Source: Denitratimonas tolerans
Lineage (GTDB): Bacteria > Pseudomonadota > Gammaproteobacteria > Xanthomonadales > Xanthomonadaceae
DNA: 64,000 bases
Direction: 5' to 3'
Assembly (NCBI RefSeq): GCF_037203605.1
Contig: NZ_JBBDHC010000008.1
Location: forward strand, 1-64,000
Made by a program: the position numbers and the translations under genes. Shown here one piece after another: positions 28,445 to 37,153 of the stretch (position 1 is the first letter of the stretch; every line of letters begins with the position of its first letter). The notes under the pieces are model-generated. The model was not told the DNA's origin and searched no databases. It was given only the letters and a program-made list of their open reading frames with translations.

Positions 28445-30943
28445 ATGAACGCTTACCAGTCCGACGCCCTTCCTTCCCACGCCGCCGCGCGCGACGCGTT
28501 CATCGCGCACAAGTTCGGCGGTTCCAGCGTCGCCGACGCGAGCCGCTACCGGCACGTCGCCATGATCCTTGCGGCGCGCGACGACACCGCGCAGATCACC
28601 GTGGTCTCGGCGATGAAGGGCGTGACCGATGCGCTGGTCGCGCTGGCCGACGCCGCGGCGCGCGGCGAGGACTGGCAGGCGGCGTTCGCCAGCCTGCACG
28701 AGCGCCACCGCGCCACCGCGCGCGAGCTGCTGGGCCAGCACGCCGATCTCACCTGTGCCTGGATCGACGCGCAGTTCCAGGAGCTTGCCGCGATCCTCGG
28801 TGCCATCACTCTGCTCGGCCCCTCGGGTGAAGCCGCCAAGGATCGCGTGCACGGGCTGGGCGAAGTGCTCTCGGCGCGCCTGCTGGCCGACGCGCTGCGC
28901 GGCCTCGGACACGACGCCATCGCGCTCGACGCGCGCGAGGTGCTGGTGGTTGGCCGCAACGAGCTGGGCATCGCGGTGGACTGGGACACCAGCGCCGCGC
29001 GCCTGGCGCAGTGGCGCGCCGAACACGGCCAGACCCGCATCGTCGTCACCGGCTTCATCGCGCGTGACGCCCACGGCGTGGCGACCACGCTGGGGCGCAA
29101 CGGCAGCGATTTCTCCGGCGCGATCTTCGCCGCGCTTTTCCGCGCCGCCGAATTGCACATCTGGACCGATGTCGACGGCGTGCTTTCGGCCGATCCGCGC
29201 GTGGTGCCCGACGCGGTTTTCCTGCCGTGCATTTCCTACAGCGAAGCCTGCGAGCTGGCCTACTTCGGGGCCAAGGTCGTGCATCCGCAGACCATGGCAC
29301 CGGCGATCGCGCGCAATCTGCCGATCCTGATCCGCAACAGCTTCAACCCCGCCCACCCCGGAACCCGCATCGACGCACAGGGCGATGCGCACAGCGCGGC
29401 GCTGGCCAAGGGCCTGTCGCTGGTTTCCGATCTCGCCCTGCTCAACGTGGAAGGCAGCGGCATGATCGGCGTGCCCGGCACCGCCGAGCGCGTGTTCGCC
29501 ACCCTGCGCGACGCGCAGGTCTCGGTGGTGATGATCTCGCAGGGCTCGTCCGAGCACTCGATCTGCTGCGTGGTGCGCGCCAGCCAGGCCGCCGCCGGCA
29601 AGGCCGCGCTGGAGCGCGCTTTCGCCCAGGAGCTGGCGCAGGGGCAGATCCAGAGCGTGCATCTCGAAGCCGGCATCAGCGTGCTGGCCGCGGTCGGCGA
29701 CGGCATGGCCGGGCGCCCGGGCGTCGCGGCACGCTTCCTCGCCACGCTCGCGCGCGCCCACGTCAACCTGCGCGCCATCGCGCAGGGCGCCTCCGAACGC
29801 AACATCTCCGTTGCCATCGCCAGCGCCGATGAAACCAAGGCGCTGCGCGCCGCGCACGCCGGCTTCTGGCTCTCGCCGCAGACCATTTCCATCGGCGTGA
29901 TCGGTCCCGGGAAAGTGGGCGCGGCGCTGCTCGACCAGCTCGCCGAAAACGCGCCGCGCCTGCTGGCCGAGGCCAACATCGACCTGCGCCTGCGCGCCCT
30001 CGCCTCCAGCCGGCGCATGTGGCTGGGCGAGCACGACCCCGACTGGCAGACCAACTGGCAGCGCGCCGGCGCGGCGGATCTGGACGCCTTCACCGCCCAC
30101 GTCCACGCCGCGCACCTGCCGCACGCGGCCATCATCGACTGCAGTGCCAATCCGGAAGTCGCCGACCGCTACGCCGACTGGCTGGCCGCCGGCATCCACG
30201 TCATCACCCCCAACAAGCAGGCCGGCTCCGGCCCGATCGAGCGCTACCGCAGAATCCGCGCCGCCGCCAAGGCCGGCAACGCGCGCTTCCGCTACGAGGC
30301 CACCGTCGGTGCCGGCCTGCCGGTGATCCAGACCCTGCGCGACCTCATCACCACCGGCGATGAAGTCCACGCCATCGAGGGCATCTTCTCCGGCACCCTG
30401 GCCTGGCTGTTCAACAAGTACGACAGCAGCCGGCCCTTCTCCGCCCTGGTGCGCGAAGCGCACGCGCTGGGCTACACCGAGCCCGACCCGCGCGACGATC
30501 TCTCCGGCACCGACGTCGCCCGCAAGCTGGTGATCCTGGCGCGCGAGGCCGGGCGCGAGCTGAGCCTTGCCGACGTCGAGGTCGAATCGCTGATCCCGCC
30601 CGGCCTGGAAAACGGCAGCGCCGAAGATTTCCTCAACGACCTCGCGGCGCACGACGCCACCATGCAGCAGCGCTTCGACGCCGCCCGCGCGCGCGGTGAG
30701 GTGCTGCGCTACGTGGCCACGCTCGATCGCAGCGGCCGCGCCCGCGTCGCCCTCCTCGCCCTGCCCGGCAGCCACGCCTTCGCCCACCTCAAGCTCACCG
30801 ACAACATCGTCCAGTTCACCACCCGCCGCTACAGTGAAAACGCCATGGTCGTCCAGGGCCCCGGCGCCGGCCCGGAAGTCACCGCCGCCGGCGTCTTCGC
30901 CGACCTCCTGCGCGTGGCCGCAGCGCTGGGGGCGAGGGTGTGA
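28445..30943 (+). CDS. thrA: Bifunctional aspartokinase / homoserine dehydrogenase I
   Basis: Fused enzyme of 832 residues, close to the E. coli ThrA length, catalysing the first (aspartate kinase) and third (homoserine dehydrogenase) steps to threonine. The kinase domain opens with HKFGGSSVADASRY and includes FGAKVVHPQTM. Two ACT regulatory repeats lie at ~325-470 (VEGSGMIGVPG; ISVLAAVGDGMAGRPGVAARF), where threonine feedback acts. The dehydrogenase begins near residue 478 with the nucleotide-binding GVIGPGKVGAALL and includes ANKQA-like TPNKQAGSG and EATVGAGLPVI. Start 28445 is the first ATG after the attenuator region. thrB follows after a heptad palindrome rather than directly, which is unusual for this operon. 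Confidence 0.97.
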   Translation: MNAYQSDALPSHAAARDAFIAHKFGGSSVADASRYRHVAMILAARDDTAQITVVSAMKGVTDALVALADAAARGEDWQAAFASLHERHRATARELLGQHADLTCAWIDAQFQELAAILGAITLLGPSGEAAKDRVHGLGEVLSARLLADALRGLGHDAIALDAREVLVVGRNELGIAVDWDTSAARLAQWRAEHGQTRIVVTGFIARDAHGVATTLGRNGSDFSGAIFAALFRAAELHIWTDVDGVLSADPRVVPDAVFLPCISYSEACELAYFGAKVVHPQTMAPAIARNLPILIRNSFNPAHPGTRIDAQGDAHSAALAKGLSLVSDLALLNVEGSGMIGVPGTAERVFATLRDAQVSVVMISQGSSEHSICCVVRASQAAAGKAALERAFAQELAQGQIQSVHLEAGISVLAAVGDGMAGRPGVAARFLATLARAHVNLRAIAQGASERNISVAIASADETKALRAAHAGFWLSPQTISIGVIGPGKVGAALLDQLAENAPRLLAEANIDLRLRALASSRRMWLGEHDPDWQTNWQRAGAADLDAFTAHVHAAHLPHAAIIDCSANPEVADRYADWLAAGIHVITPNKQAGSGPIERYRRIRAAAKAGNARFRYEATVGAGLPVIQTLRDLITTGDEVHAIEGIFSGTLAWLFNKYDSSRPFSALVREAHALGYTEPDPRDDLSGTDVARKLVILAREAGRELSLADVEVESLIPPGLENGSAEDFLNDLAAHDATMQQRFDAARARGEVLRYVATLDRSGRARVALLALPGSHAFAHLKLTDNIVQFTTRRYSENAMVVQGPGAGPEVTAAGVFADLLRVAAALGARV

Positions 30944-30949
30944 GGGGCT

Positions 30950-31053
30950 GGGATTGGGGATTCGGGATTGGAGATTGGTGTAACGCCGGCAAGAACCCAT
31001 TTCCACGGCACGCCCACCCGCTTTTCCCAATCCCTAATCCCCAATGACGAATC
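30950..31053. repeat. Symmetric heptad palindrome between thrA and thrB
   Basis: Left arm: four 7-base units of GGGATTG/C type at 30950-30977. Right arm: four inverse units (CCCAATC, CCTAATC, CCCAATG, ACGAATC) at 31026-31053. A 48-base centre separates them. The arms are complementary enough to fold into a long imperfect hairpin in the thrA-thrB message. An ATG in frame with thrB lies inside the third right-arm unit (31044). A second element of the same 4+4 design sits inside metH at 46771-46846. Confidence 0.85.
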
Positions 31054-31061
31054 CTAGCCTA

Positions 31062-31973
31062 ATGAAAAAAGCCTTCTCCCCCGCCAGCATCGGCAACGCC
31101 TGCGTCGGCTTCGATCTTCTCGGCCACAGCATCGCCGGGCCGGGCGACCGGGTCGGCGTGCGGAAGATCGACGAGCCAACGGTGCGCATCCGCGCGATCC
31201 GCGGGCTGGATCTGCAGCTGCCGCTGGAGGCGGAGCGCAACACCGCCGGGCGCGCGCTGATCGCGCTGCGCGAGGCGCTGGGGCTGGAGTTCGGTTTCGA
31301 GATCGAGATCGACAAGGGCATTCCGCTGGGCTCGGGCATGGGCGGCTCGGCGGCGAGCTGCGTGGCGGCGCTGGTGGCGGCCAACGCGCTGCTCGATGCG
31401 CCGCTGTCGCGCGAGGCGCTGTATCCCTTCGCGCTCGATGGCGAGGCCGCGGCCAGCGGTTCGCGCCACGGCGACAACGTCGGCCCGATGCTGCTGGGCG
31501 GGCTGGTGCTGACGACGGCCGAGCGCATGGTGCGGATCGAGGTGCCGGCGGCCTGGCACTGCACGCTGGTGCATCCCGAGCAGGTACTGGAAACCCGCCG
31601 CGCACGCGAGGCGCTCAGGGGCCACTACGCGCTGGGCGAGTTCGTGGCGCAGTCGGCCAACCTGGCGCAGGTGCTGGTGGGCTGCATGAAGGGCGATGAA
31701 GACCTGGTTCGCGCCGGCTTTGCCGACGTGCTGGTGGAGCCGCGCCGCGCGCCGCTGATTCCCGGTTTCGCGCAGGTAAAACAGGCCGCGCTCGATGCGG
31801 GGGCGTTTGGTGCCAGCATCGCGGGGGCCGGGCCCAGCGTGTTCGCCTGGTTTGCCACGCGCGCCGAAGCCGAAGCGGCCGCAGCACCCATGCGGGCCGC
31901 GTTCTCGCGGGCCGGTTTCGACAGTCAATCGCTGGTATCGCCGGTCGCAGGGCCGCGTGCGGAGGTTTTGTGA
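31062..31973 (+). CDS. thrB: Homoserine kinase
   Basis: GHMP-family kinase of 303 residues that phosphorylates homoserine for ThrC. Motif 1 is FSPASIGNACVGFDLLG, and the ATP loop is IPLGSGMGGSAASCVAAL. The C-terminal motif is GASIAGAGPSVFAW. I chose ATG 31062 (MKKAFSPAS) because the conserved sequence starts there. An alternative ATG at 31044 adds six residues derived from the heptad repeat, and neither has a recognisable ribosome site, so translation may depend on coupling or folding of the palindrome. The stop overlaps the thrC start region (TGATG). Confidence 0.94.
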   Translation: MKKAFSPASIGNACVGFDLLGHSIAGPGDRVGVRKIDEPTVRIRAIRGLDLQLPLEAERNTAGRALIALREALGLEFGFEIEIDKGIPLGSGMGGSAASCVAALVAANALLDAPLSREALYPFALDGEAAASGSRHGDNVGPMLLGGLVLTTAERMVRIEVPAAWHCTLVHPEQVLETRRAREALRGHYALGEFVAQSANLAQVLVGCMKGDEDLVRAGFADVLVEPRRAPLIPGFAQVKQAALDAGAFGASIAGAGPSVFAWFATRAEAEAAAAPMRAAFSRAGFDSQSLVSPVAGPRAEVL

Positions 31974-33256
31974 TGCGTTTTGTTTCCACCCGCGGACAGG
32001 CCGCACCCGCCACCCTTTCCGAAGCCATCGCCGCCGGCCTTGCGCCCGACGGCGGGCTGTACGTGCCCGAATCCGTGCCGACGCTCGCGCCGGCCGATTT
32101 CGAGGGCAAGACCACGCTTGCGGACATTGCCGCCGCGCTGCTGCGCCCGTTCTTCGAGGGCGGCGCGCTGGCCGCCGAGCTGGACGCGATCTGCGCGCAG
32201 GCCTTCGACTTCCCTGCGCCGATGCGCTGGCTCGACGACGGCACCGGCCTGCTGGAGCTGTTCCACGGCCCGACCGCCGCGTTCAAGGACTTCGGCGCGC
32301 GCTTCCTTGCCGCCTGCCTGAGCCGGCTGCGCGCCGATGGCGACCGGCCGCTGACCATCATCGTCGCCACCTCGGGTGACACCGGCGCGGCGGTGGGCGG
32401 TGCCTTCCACGGGCTGGCCGGCGTGCGCGTGGTGATCCTCTATCCCGATGGCCGCGTCTCGCCGCGCCAGGCGCACCAGCTCGGGGCGTTCGGCGACAAC
32501 GTGCGCGCGCTGCGCGTGGCCGGCAGCTTCGACGACTGCCAGGCGCTGGTGAAGCGCGCGCTCAACGACGCGGCGCTGCAGGCGCGGGTGCCGCTGAGCT
32601 CGGCCAACAGCATCAGCCTGGGCCGCCTGCTGCCGCAGATGGGCTACTACACCCACGCCGCGCTGGCGCACTGGCGGGAAACCGGCGAGGTGCTGAACTT
32701 CGCCATTCCCACCGGCAATCTCGGCAACGCGCTGGCCTGCATCCTCGCGCGCCGCATCGGGCTGCCGATCGGCGAAGTGCTGCTGGCCACCAACGCCAAT
32801 GACGTGCTGCCCAGCTTCTTCGACGGCGGCCCCTACGAACCCCGAGCGAGCGTGGCAACGCTGGCCAACGCCATGGACGTGGGCGCGCCGAGCAACTTCG
32901 AGCGCCTGCGCTGGCTGGTTCCGGACGACGGGGCGCTGCGCGAGGGTTTCCGCGCGATTGCGGTCGGCGACGCGGCCATCCGCGACACCATCGGCGAGGT
33001 CTGGACCCGCCACGGCGTGGCGGTCTGCCCGCACACCGCCACCGCCATCCACGCGCTCGACAGCCTCGCGCCCGACGGGACCTGGGCGGTCGTGGCGACC
33101 GCGCATCCGGCCAAGTTCGAGAGCATCGTGGAACCGATCATCGGCGAACCTGTCGCGCCGCCGCCGGCGCTGGCCGCGCTGCTGGCGCGCCCGGCCCATG
33201 CCGACCCGATGCCGGCCGATTACGCTGCGTTCCGCGCGCAGCTGGAGGCCCGCTGA
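31973..33256 (+). CDS. thrC: Threonine synthase
   Basis: PLP enzyme of 427 residues that converts O-phosphohomoserine to threonine, the last step of the operon. The PLP lysine is Lys105 in FHGPTAAFKDFGARF. The phosphate-binding loop is ATSGDTGAAVGGAF, and the SSANSISLGRLLPQMGYY stretch is typical of the short (class 2-like) threonine synthases of gammaproteobacteria. GGAGG at 31961-31965 sits seven bases before the ATG, a strong ribosome site; a GTG one codon upstream is possible. The stop of thrB overlaps the start (TGATG), so the two are coupled. Confidence 0.97.
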   Translation: MRFVSTRGQAAPATLSEAIAAGLAPDGGLYVPESVPTLAPADFEGKTTLADIAAALLRPFFEGGALAAELDAICAQAFDFPAPMRWLDDGTGLLELFHGPTAAFKDFGARFLAACLSRLRADGDRPLTIIVATSGDTGAAVGGAFHGLAGVRVVILYPDGRVSPRQAHQLGAFGDNVRALRVAGSFDDCQALVKRALNDAALQARVPLSSANSISLGRLLPQMGYYTHAALAHWRETGEVLNFAIPTGNLGNALACILARRIGLPIGEVLLATNANDVLPSFFDGGPYEPRASVATLANAMDVGAPSNFERLRWLVPDDGALREGFRAIAVGDAAIRDTIGEVWTRHGVAVCPHTATAIHALDSLAPDGTWAVVATAHPAKFESIVEPIIGEPVAPPPALAALLARPAHADPMPADYAAFRAQLEAR

Positions 33257-33306
33257 GGGCAGCGACGCGCGAGCCGGACGGCCGCCGGCTTGGCTACACT
33301 TCCCGC

Positions 33307-33699
33307 ATGAACGTCGGAATCCTGCTCATCACCCATCCGGGCGTCGGGGCGCACCACGCGGCGCTGCTGGAGCGCCTGCTCGGGCGCGTGCCGCTGCCGC
33401 TTGCGCACTTCGAGGTGCCGTTCGACGCGAACCCGGACGCGATTCTTCCCGATGCCAGCGCCGCCCTGCGCCGGGTCGATCGCGGCGAAGGCGTACTGGT
33501 CCTGACCGATCTCTACGGTGCCTCGCCGAGCAACCTGGCAGCGCGCCTGGCCCAACTCGGCACGCGGGTGCGGCGGGTGTCCGGGCTGAACCTGCCGATG
33601 CTGCTGCGGGTGTGCAACTACCCCGAGCAGGCGCTGGACGAACTGGCCCTCACCGCGGTGGCCGGCGGCAAGACCGGCGTGGTGCTCGACCATGCGTGA
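33307..33699 (+). CDS. PTS EIIA component, mannose/fructose (EIIA-Man) family
   Basis: Cytosolic phosphocarrier of 130 residues. The active-site histidine is His10 in LLITHPGVG, the usual position for EIIA-Man, and VLTDLYGASPSNLAARL is the conserved family core (normally TDLxGGSP). It is followed by HPr and enzyme I genes with overlapping ends, but no EIIB or EIIC sugar permease is present. This minimal EIIA-HPr-EI set is typical of regulatory phosphotransfer chains in this lineage rather than sugar uptake. A TACACT box at 33295-33300 ends six bases before the ATG with no ribosome site between, suggesting a leaderless message. Confidence 0.92.
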   Translation: MNVGILLITHPGVGAHHAALLERLLGRVPLPLAHFEVPFDANPDAILPDASAALRRVDRGEGVLVLTDLYGASPSNLAARLAQLGTRVRRVSGLNLPMLLRVCNYPEQALDELALTAVAGGKTGVVLDHA

Positions 33700-33967
33700 A
33701 CAGGAACTGGTCATCGTCAACGCGCTCGGCCTGCACGCACGCGCTGCGGCGCGGGTGGTGCGACTGCTGTCGGGATTCAGCAGCCAGGCCACGCTCGAAT
33801 TCCGCAATCGCAGCGTCAACGCCAAGAGCATCATGGGCGTGATGCTGCTCGCCGCCGCGCAGGGCGCGCGCGTCGTGCTCCGGCTCGACGGTCCGGACGA
33901 GGACGAGGCGATGGCCGCTGCCGCCGCGCTGTTCGAGCGCGGCTTCGACGAGCAGGAAACCGCATGA
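33692..33967 (+). CDS. ptsH: Phosphocarrier protein HPr
   Basis: HPr of 91 residues. The enzyme I-dependent site is His15 in NALGLHARAA. A regulatory Ser46 lies in NAKSIMGVM, matching the motif phosphorylated by HPr kinase, so an hprK gene is expected elsewhere in the genome. It relays phosphate from enzyme I to the EIIA-Man encoded just upstream. The start overlaps the EIIA coding end by eight bases. A tiny open frame overlaps its stop (ATGA) before the enzyme I gene. It could equally be called ptsO/npr, since no sugar permease is linked. Confidence 0.93.
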   Translation: MREQELVIVNALGLHARAAARVVRLLSGFSSQATLEFRNRSVNAKSIMGVMLLAAAQGARVVLRLDGPDEDEAMAAAAALFERGFDEQETA

Positions 33968-34020
33968 GCGCGATCGTGCCGGCACGGCGCGCGCGCGGCG
34001 GCTCGCGGAGGTGGCGCTGA
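33964..34020 (+). CDS. Possible 18-residue coupling open frame between HPr and enzyme I
   Basis: ATG at 33964 overlaps the HPr stop (ATGA) and the frame ends with TGA at 34018-34020, one base before the enzyme I ATG. The product would be MSAIVPARRARGGSRRWR, very basic. It could carry ribosomes from HPr to enzyme I, whose ribosome site GGAGG (34007-34011) lies inside it. It may equally be chance. Confidence 0.25.
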   Translation: MSAIVPARRARGGSRRWR

Positions 34021-34021
34021 G

Positions 34022-35740
34022 ATGCGCGCCCGGCTGTCCGGCGTCACCGCCTCGCGCGGGCTGGCGCTCGGGCGCGCCCGGGTTCGCGCGCCGCACGTGG
34101 TCGAAGCCGAGGAGCGCAGGCTGTCGTCCGAGGCGGTCGAGCCGGAGATCGCGCGCCTCGTCGACGCCATCCGCTTCACCCGCGCCGAACTGGCAGCCCT
34201 GCGCGACCAGCTCCAGGGCGCACTGGCGCAGGAAGTGGGCGAGTTCCTCGACGTGCATGCCCTGCTGCTGGACGATCCCGACCTGGTTTCCGGCCTCGTC
34301 GAGATGATCCGCAGCGGCCGCTACGCCGCCAGCTACGCGCTCAAGCTGCAGCGCGACCGCCTCGCCGCCGTATTCAGCGCGATGGAGGACCCGTACCTGC
34401 GCAGCCGGCGCGAGGATCTCGACCACGTGATCGGCAGGCTGCAGGCGGCGCTTCAGCGCGGCACGGCTGAGGACGACATCATCGGCCTGGCCGGCGAGGT
34501 GCTCGTTGCCGACACGGTATCGCCCACCGAACTGGTGCCGATGGTCGAACGCGGGGTGCTGGCGGTGCTGGTGTCGCGCGGCAGCCCGATGTCGCACAGC
34601 GCGATCCTGGCGCGCAGCCTCGGCCTGCCCATGCTGATCGCGCCGGCCGAGGCGCTCGCGGCCATTCCCGACGGCGTGGCGGTGATGGTGGACGCCGGGC
34701 GCGGTGAAGTCATCGTGGAACCGGGGCCGGAAGACCTCGCGGACCTGCGCGAGCGCGAGGCTGCCGAGGCGCGCGAACAGCGCTCCCTGGTCCGTCTGCG
34801 CGTCGCCGCCACCCGCACCCGCGACGGCGTCGACATCGCCCTGATGGCCAACGCCGAATCGCGCGATGACGTGGCCCGCGCCCGCCAGCTCGGTGCCGCA
34901 GGCGTGGGCCTGCTGCGCACCGAGTTCCTCTTCCTGCAGCGCACCGAAGTGCCCGACGAAGAAGAACAGTACGCCGCCTGCCGCGACGCCGTGCTGGCGA
35001 TGGAAGGCCGACCGGTGACGCTGCGCACGCTCGATCTCGGTGCCGACAAGGCCGACGCCTCCGGCATCGCGCTGCCGCGCGAGCCCAACCCCGCGCTCGG
35101 ACTGCGCGGCGTGCGCCTGGCGCTGGCGCGCCCCGCCCTGCTGCGCACCCAGCTGCGCGCCATGCTGCGCGCCTCGGCCCACGGCCCGGTGCGCATCCTC
35201 GTGCCGATGGTCAGTCAACGCGAGGAAATGCTCGCGGTGCGCCGCCACCTGCGCGAGTGCGAGCGCGAACTGCGCCGCGAAGGCCATCCCGTCGGCGCGC
35301 ATACGCCGCTGGGCGCAATGATCGAGGTTCCCGCGGCGGCATTCGCGCTGGCGACGCTGCTCGACACCATGGATTTCGTCTCGATCGGCACCAACGACCT
35401 CATCCAGTACCTGCTCGCGGCCGACCGCGGCAACGATGCCGTCGGCGCGCTGTTCTCGCCGCTGCACCCGGCGGTGATCCGCGCCCTGCACGAGATCCTC
35501 GCCGCCTGCCGCCGGACGCGAAAGCCGGCATCGATCTGCGGCGAGATGGCGGGCGACCCGCAGTACACCCGGCTGCTGCTCGCGCTCGGCCTCACCGAGC
35601 TTTCGATGCACCCGGCCAACATCCTGGAAGTTCGCGCCGCGGTGCGCCGGTGCGAACTTTCCGCCCTGCGCCGGCGCGCCGGCGCGCTGCTGCGCGCGCG
35701 CGACCGCAGCGCCGTGGAACGCGCGGTGGCGCGGCTGTAG
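34022..35740 (+). CDS. ptsI: Phosphoenolpyruvate-protein phosphotransferase (enzyme I)
   Basis: Enzyme I of 572 residues, which takes phosphate from phosphoenolpyruvate and passes it to HPr. The phospho-histidine is His192 in SRGSPMSHSAILARSLGLP. The PEP-binding barrel shows LLRTEFLFL, TLRTLDLGADK and FVSIGTNDLIQY. The catalytic Cys506 lies in SICGEMAGDP. Positions agree closely with E. coli (His189, Cys502). GGAGG at 34007-34011 marks the start. It closes the EIIA-HPr-EI unit. Without permease components, the likely role is signalling. Confidence 0.96.
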   Translation: MRARLSGVTASRGLALGRARVRAPHVVEAEERRLSSEAVEPEIARLVDAIRFTRAELAALRDQLQGALAQEVGEFLDVHALLLDDPDLVSGLVEMIRSGRYAASYALKLQRDRLAAVFSAMEDPYLRSRREDLDHVIGRLQAALQRGTAEDDIIGLAGEVLVADTVSPTELVPMVERGVLAVLVSRGSPMSHSAILARSLGLPMLIAPAEALAAIPDGVAVMVDAGRGEVIVEPGPEDLADLREREAAEAREQRSLVRLRVAATRTRDGVDIALMANAESRDDVARARQLGAAGVGLLRTEFLFLQRTEVPDEEEQYAACRDAVLAMEGRPVTLRTLDLGADKADASGIALPREPNPALGLRGVRLALARPALLRTQLRAMLRASAHGPVRILVPMVSQREEMLAVRRHLRECERELRREGHPVGAHTPLGAMIEVPAAAFALATLLDTMDFVSIGTNDLIQYLLAADRGNDAVGALFSPLHPAVIRALHEILAACRRTRKPASICGEMAGDPQYTRLLLALGLTELSMHPANILEVRAAVRRCELSALRRRAGALLRARDRSAVERAVARL

Positions 35741-35800
35741 GCCGAAGCGCACGCGGGGCGGCGGTATCATGGCCGTCCCGCCTCCACCGGAAACACCGCC

Positions 35801-37153
35801 ATGGCCGACTGGCTGATCCGCAATGCCCGCCTCGTCAACGAAGGCCGCGAATTCGAAGGCGACCTGCGCGTGCGCGGCGAGCGCATCGAGGAGATCGGCA
35901 TGGGCCTGTCTGCCCGACCCGGCGAGCAGGTGCTGGACGCGCACGGGCGCTGGCTGATGCCTGGCATGATCGACGACCAGGTGCACTTCCGCGAGCCCGG
36001 CCTCACCCACAAGGGCGACCAGGCCACCGAATCCGCGGCGGCGGTGGCCGGCGGCATCACCAGTTTCATGGACATGCCCAACACCCGCCCGCCGACGCTG
36101 GATTCGGCCGCGCTGGAAGAAAAATACGCGCACGCCGCCGGGCGCTGCCGCGGCAACTACGGCTTCTACCTGGGTGCCAGCAACGACAACCTCGCCGCCA
36201 TCCGCGCGCTGGATCCGAAGGCCGCGCCCGGCATCAAGGTGTTCATGGGTGCGTCCACCGGCAACATGCTGGTGGACGATCCCGACACCCTCGATGCGAT
36301 CTTCCGCGACGCGCCCGTGCCGATCATCACCCACTGCGAAGACACCCCGATGATCGAGGCCGCGCAGGCGGCGGCGCAGGCGCGCTTCGGCGACGAGGTT
36401 CCGGTATCGATGCACCCGGACATCCGTTCGCGCGAAGCCTGCCTGAAATCCACGCGACTGGCCGTTTCGCTGGCGAAAAAACACGGCGCGCGGCTGCACG
36501 TACTGCACATCAGCACCGCCGACGAGCTGGCCCTGTTCGAAGCCGGCCCGCTGCTGGATGAAAACGGGCGCTTGCGCAAGCGCATCACCGCGGAAACCTG
36601 CATCCACTTCCTGCGCTTTTGCCGCGAGGACTACGCCGCACGCGGCAACTTCATCAAGTGCAATCCGGCGATCAAGGATGCCGGCGACCGCGACGCCCTC
36701 ATCGCCGCGCTGGCCGGCGATGTGATCGACGTGCTCGCCACCGACCACGCCCCGCACACGCTGGAAGAAAAACGGCAGCCCTATCTGTCCGCGCCCTCCG
36801 GCCTGCCGCTGGTGCAGGAGGCACTCGTCGCCGCGCTGGAGCTGGTGCACGAAAAGAAGCTGCGCGCCGCGCAGGTGGTGCAGAAGTTCGCCCACGCCCC
36901 GGCGCAGCTCTTCGACGTGGCCGAACGCGGCTTCCTGCGCGAAGGCTTCTTCGCCGACCTCGTGCTGGTGGACCCCTTCACCGGCTACACCGTCGAGCGC
37001 GAAAAGGTCTTGAGCAAGTGCGGCTGGTCGCCGTTCGAGGGCACGCGCTTTTCCTCCCGCATCGCCGCCACCTTCGTCAACGGCGAGCTGGCCTGGGACG
37101 GCCAGCGCCTGATCGGCGAACCGCAGGGGCGGCGGCTGGCGATTGCGCGATGA
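35801..37153 (+). CDS. pyrC: Dihydroorotase
   Basis: Amidohydrolase of 450 residues that cyclises carbamoyl aspartate to dihydroorotate in pyrimidine synthesis. The family motif IDDQVHFREPGLTHKGD is present; the usual first zinc histidine (HxH) is Gln60 here while His62 is kept. As I recall, this DDQVH form occurs in a recognised subgroup of dihydroorotases. Other ligands are visible: IKVFMGAS (carbamylated Lys), ITHCED, VLHISTADE and the catalytic VLATDHAPH. A TATCAT box at 35765-35770 lies ~30 bases upstream. The next gene, an M23 peptidase, overlaps the stop (ATGA). Confidence 0.93.
   Translation: MADWLIRNARLVNEGREFEGDLRVRGERIEEIGMGLSARPGEQVLDAHGRWLMPGMIDDQVHFREPGLTHKGDQATESAAAVAGGITSFMDMPNTRPPTLDSAALEEKYAHAAGRCRGNYGFYLGASNDNLAAIRALDPKAAPGIKVFMGASTGNMLVDDPDTLDAIFRDAPVPIITHCEDTPMIEAAQAAAQARFGDEVPVSMHPDIRSREACLKSTRLAVSLAKKHGARLHVLHISTADELALFEAGPLLDENGRLRKRITAETCIHFLRFCREDYAARGNFIKCNPAIKDAGDRDALIAALAGDVIDVLATDHAPHTLEEKRQPYLSAPSGLPLVQEALVAALELVHEKKLRAAQVVQKFAHAPAQLFDVAERGFLREGFFADLVLVDPFTGYTVEREKVLSKCGWSPFEGTRFSSRIAATFVNGELAWDGQRLIGEPQGRRLAIAR

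Noticed and set aside
33307..35740. EIIA-HPr-EI considered as a sugar uptake PTS
   Set aside because: No EIIB or EIIC gene is adjacent; the set fits a regulatory phosphotransfer chain.
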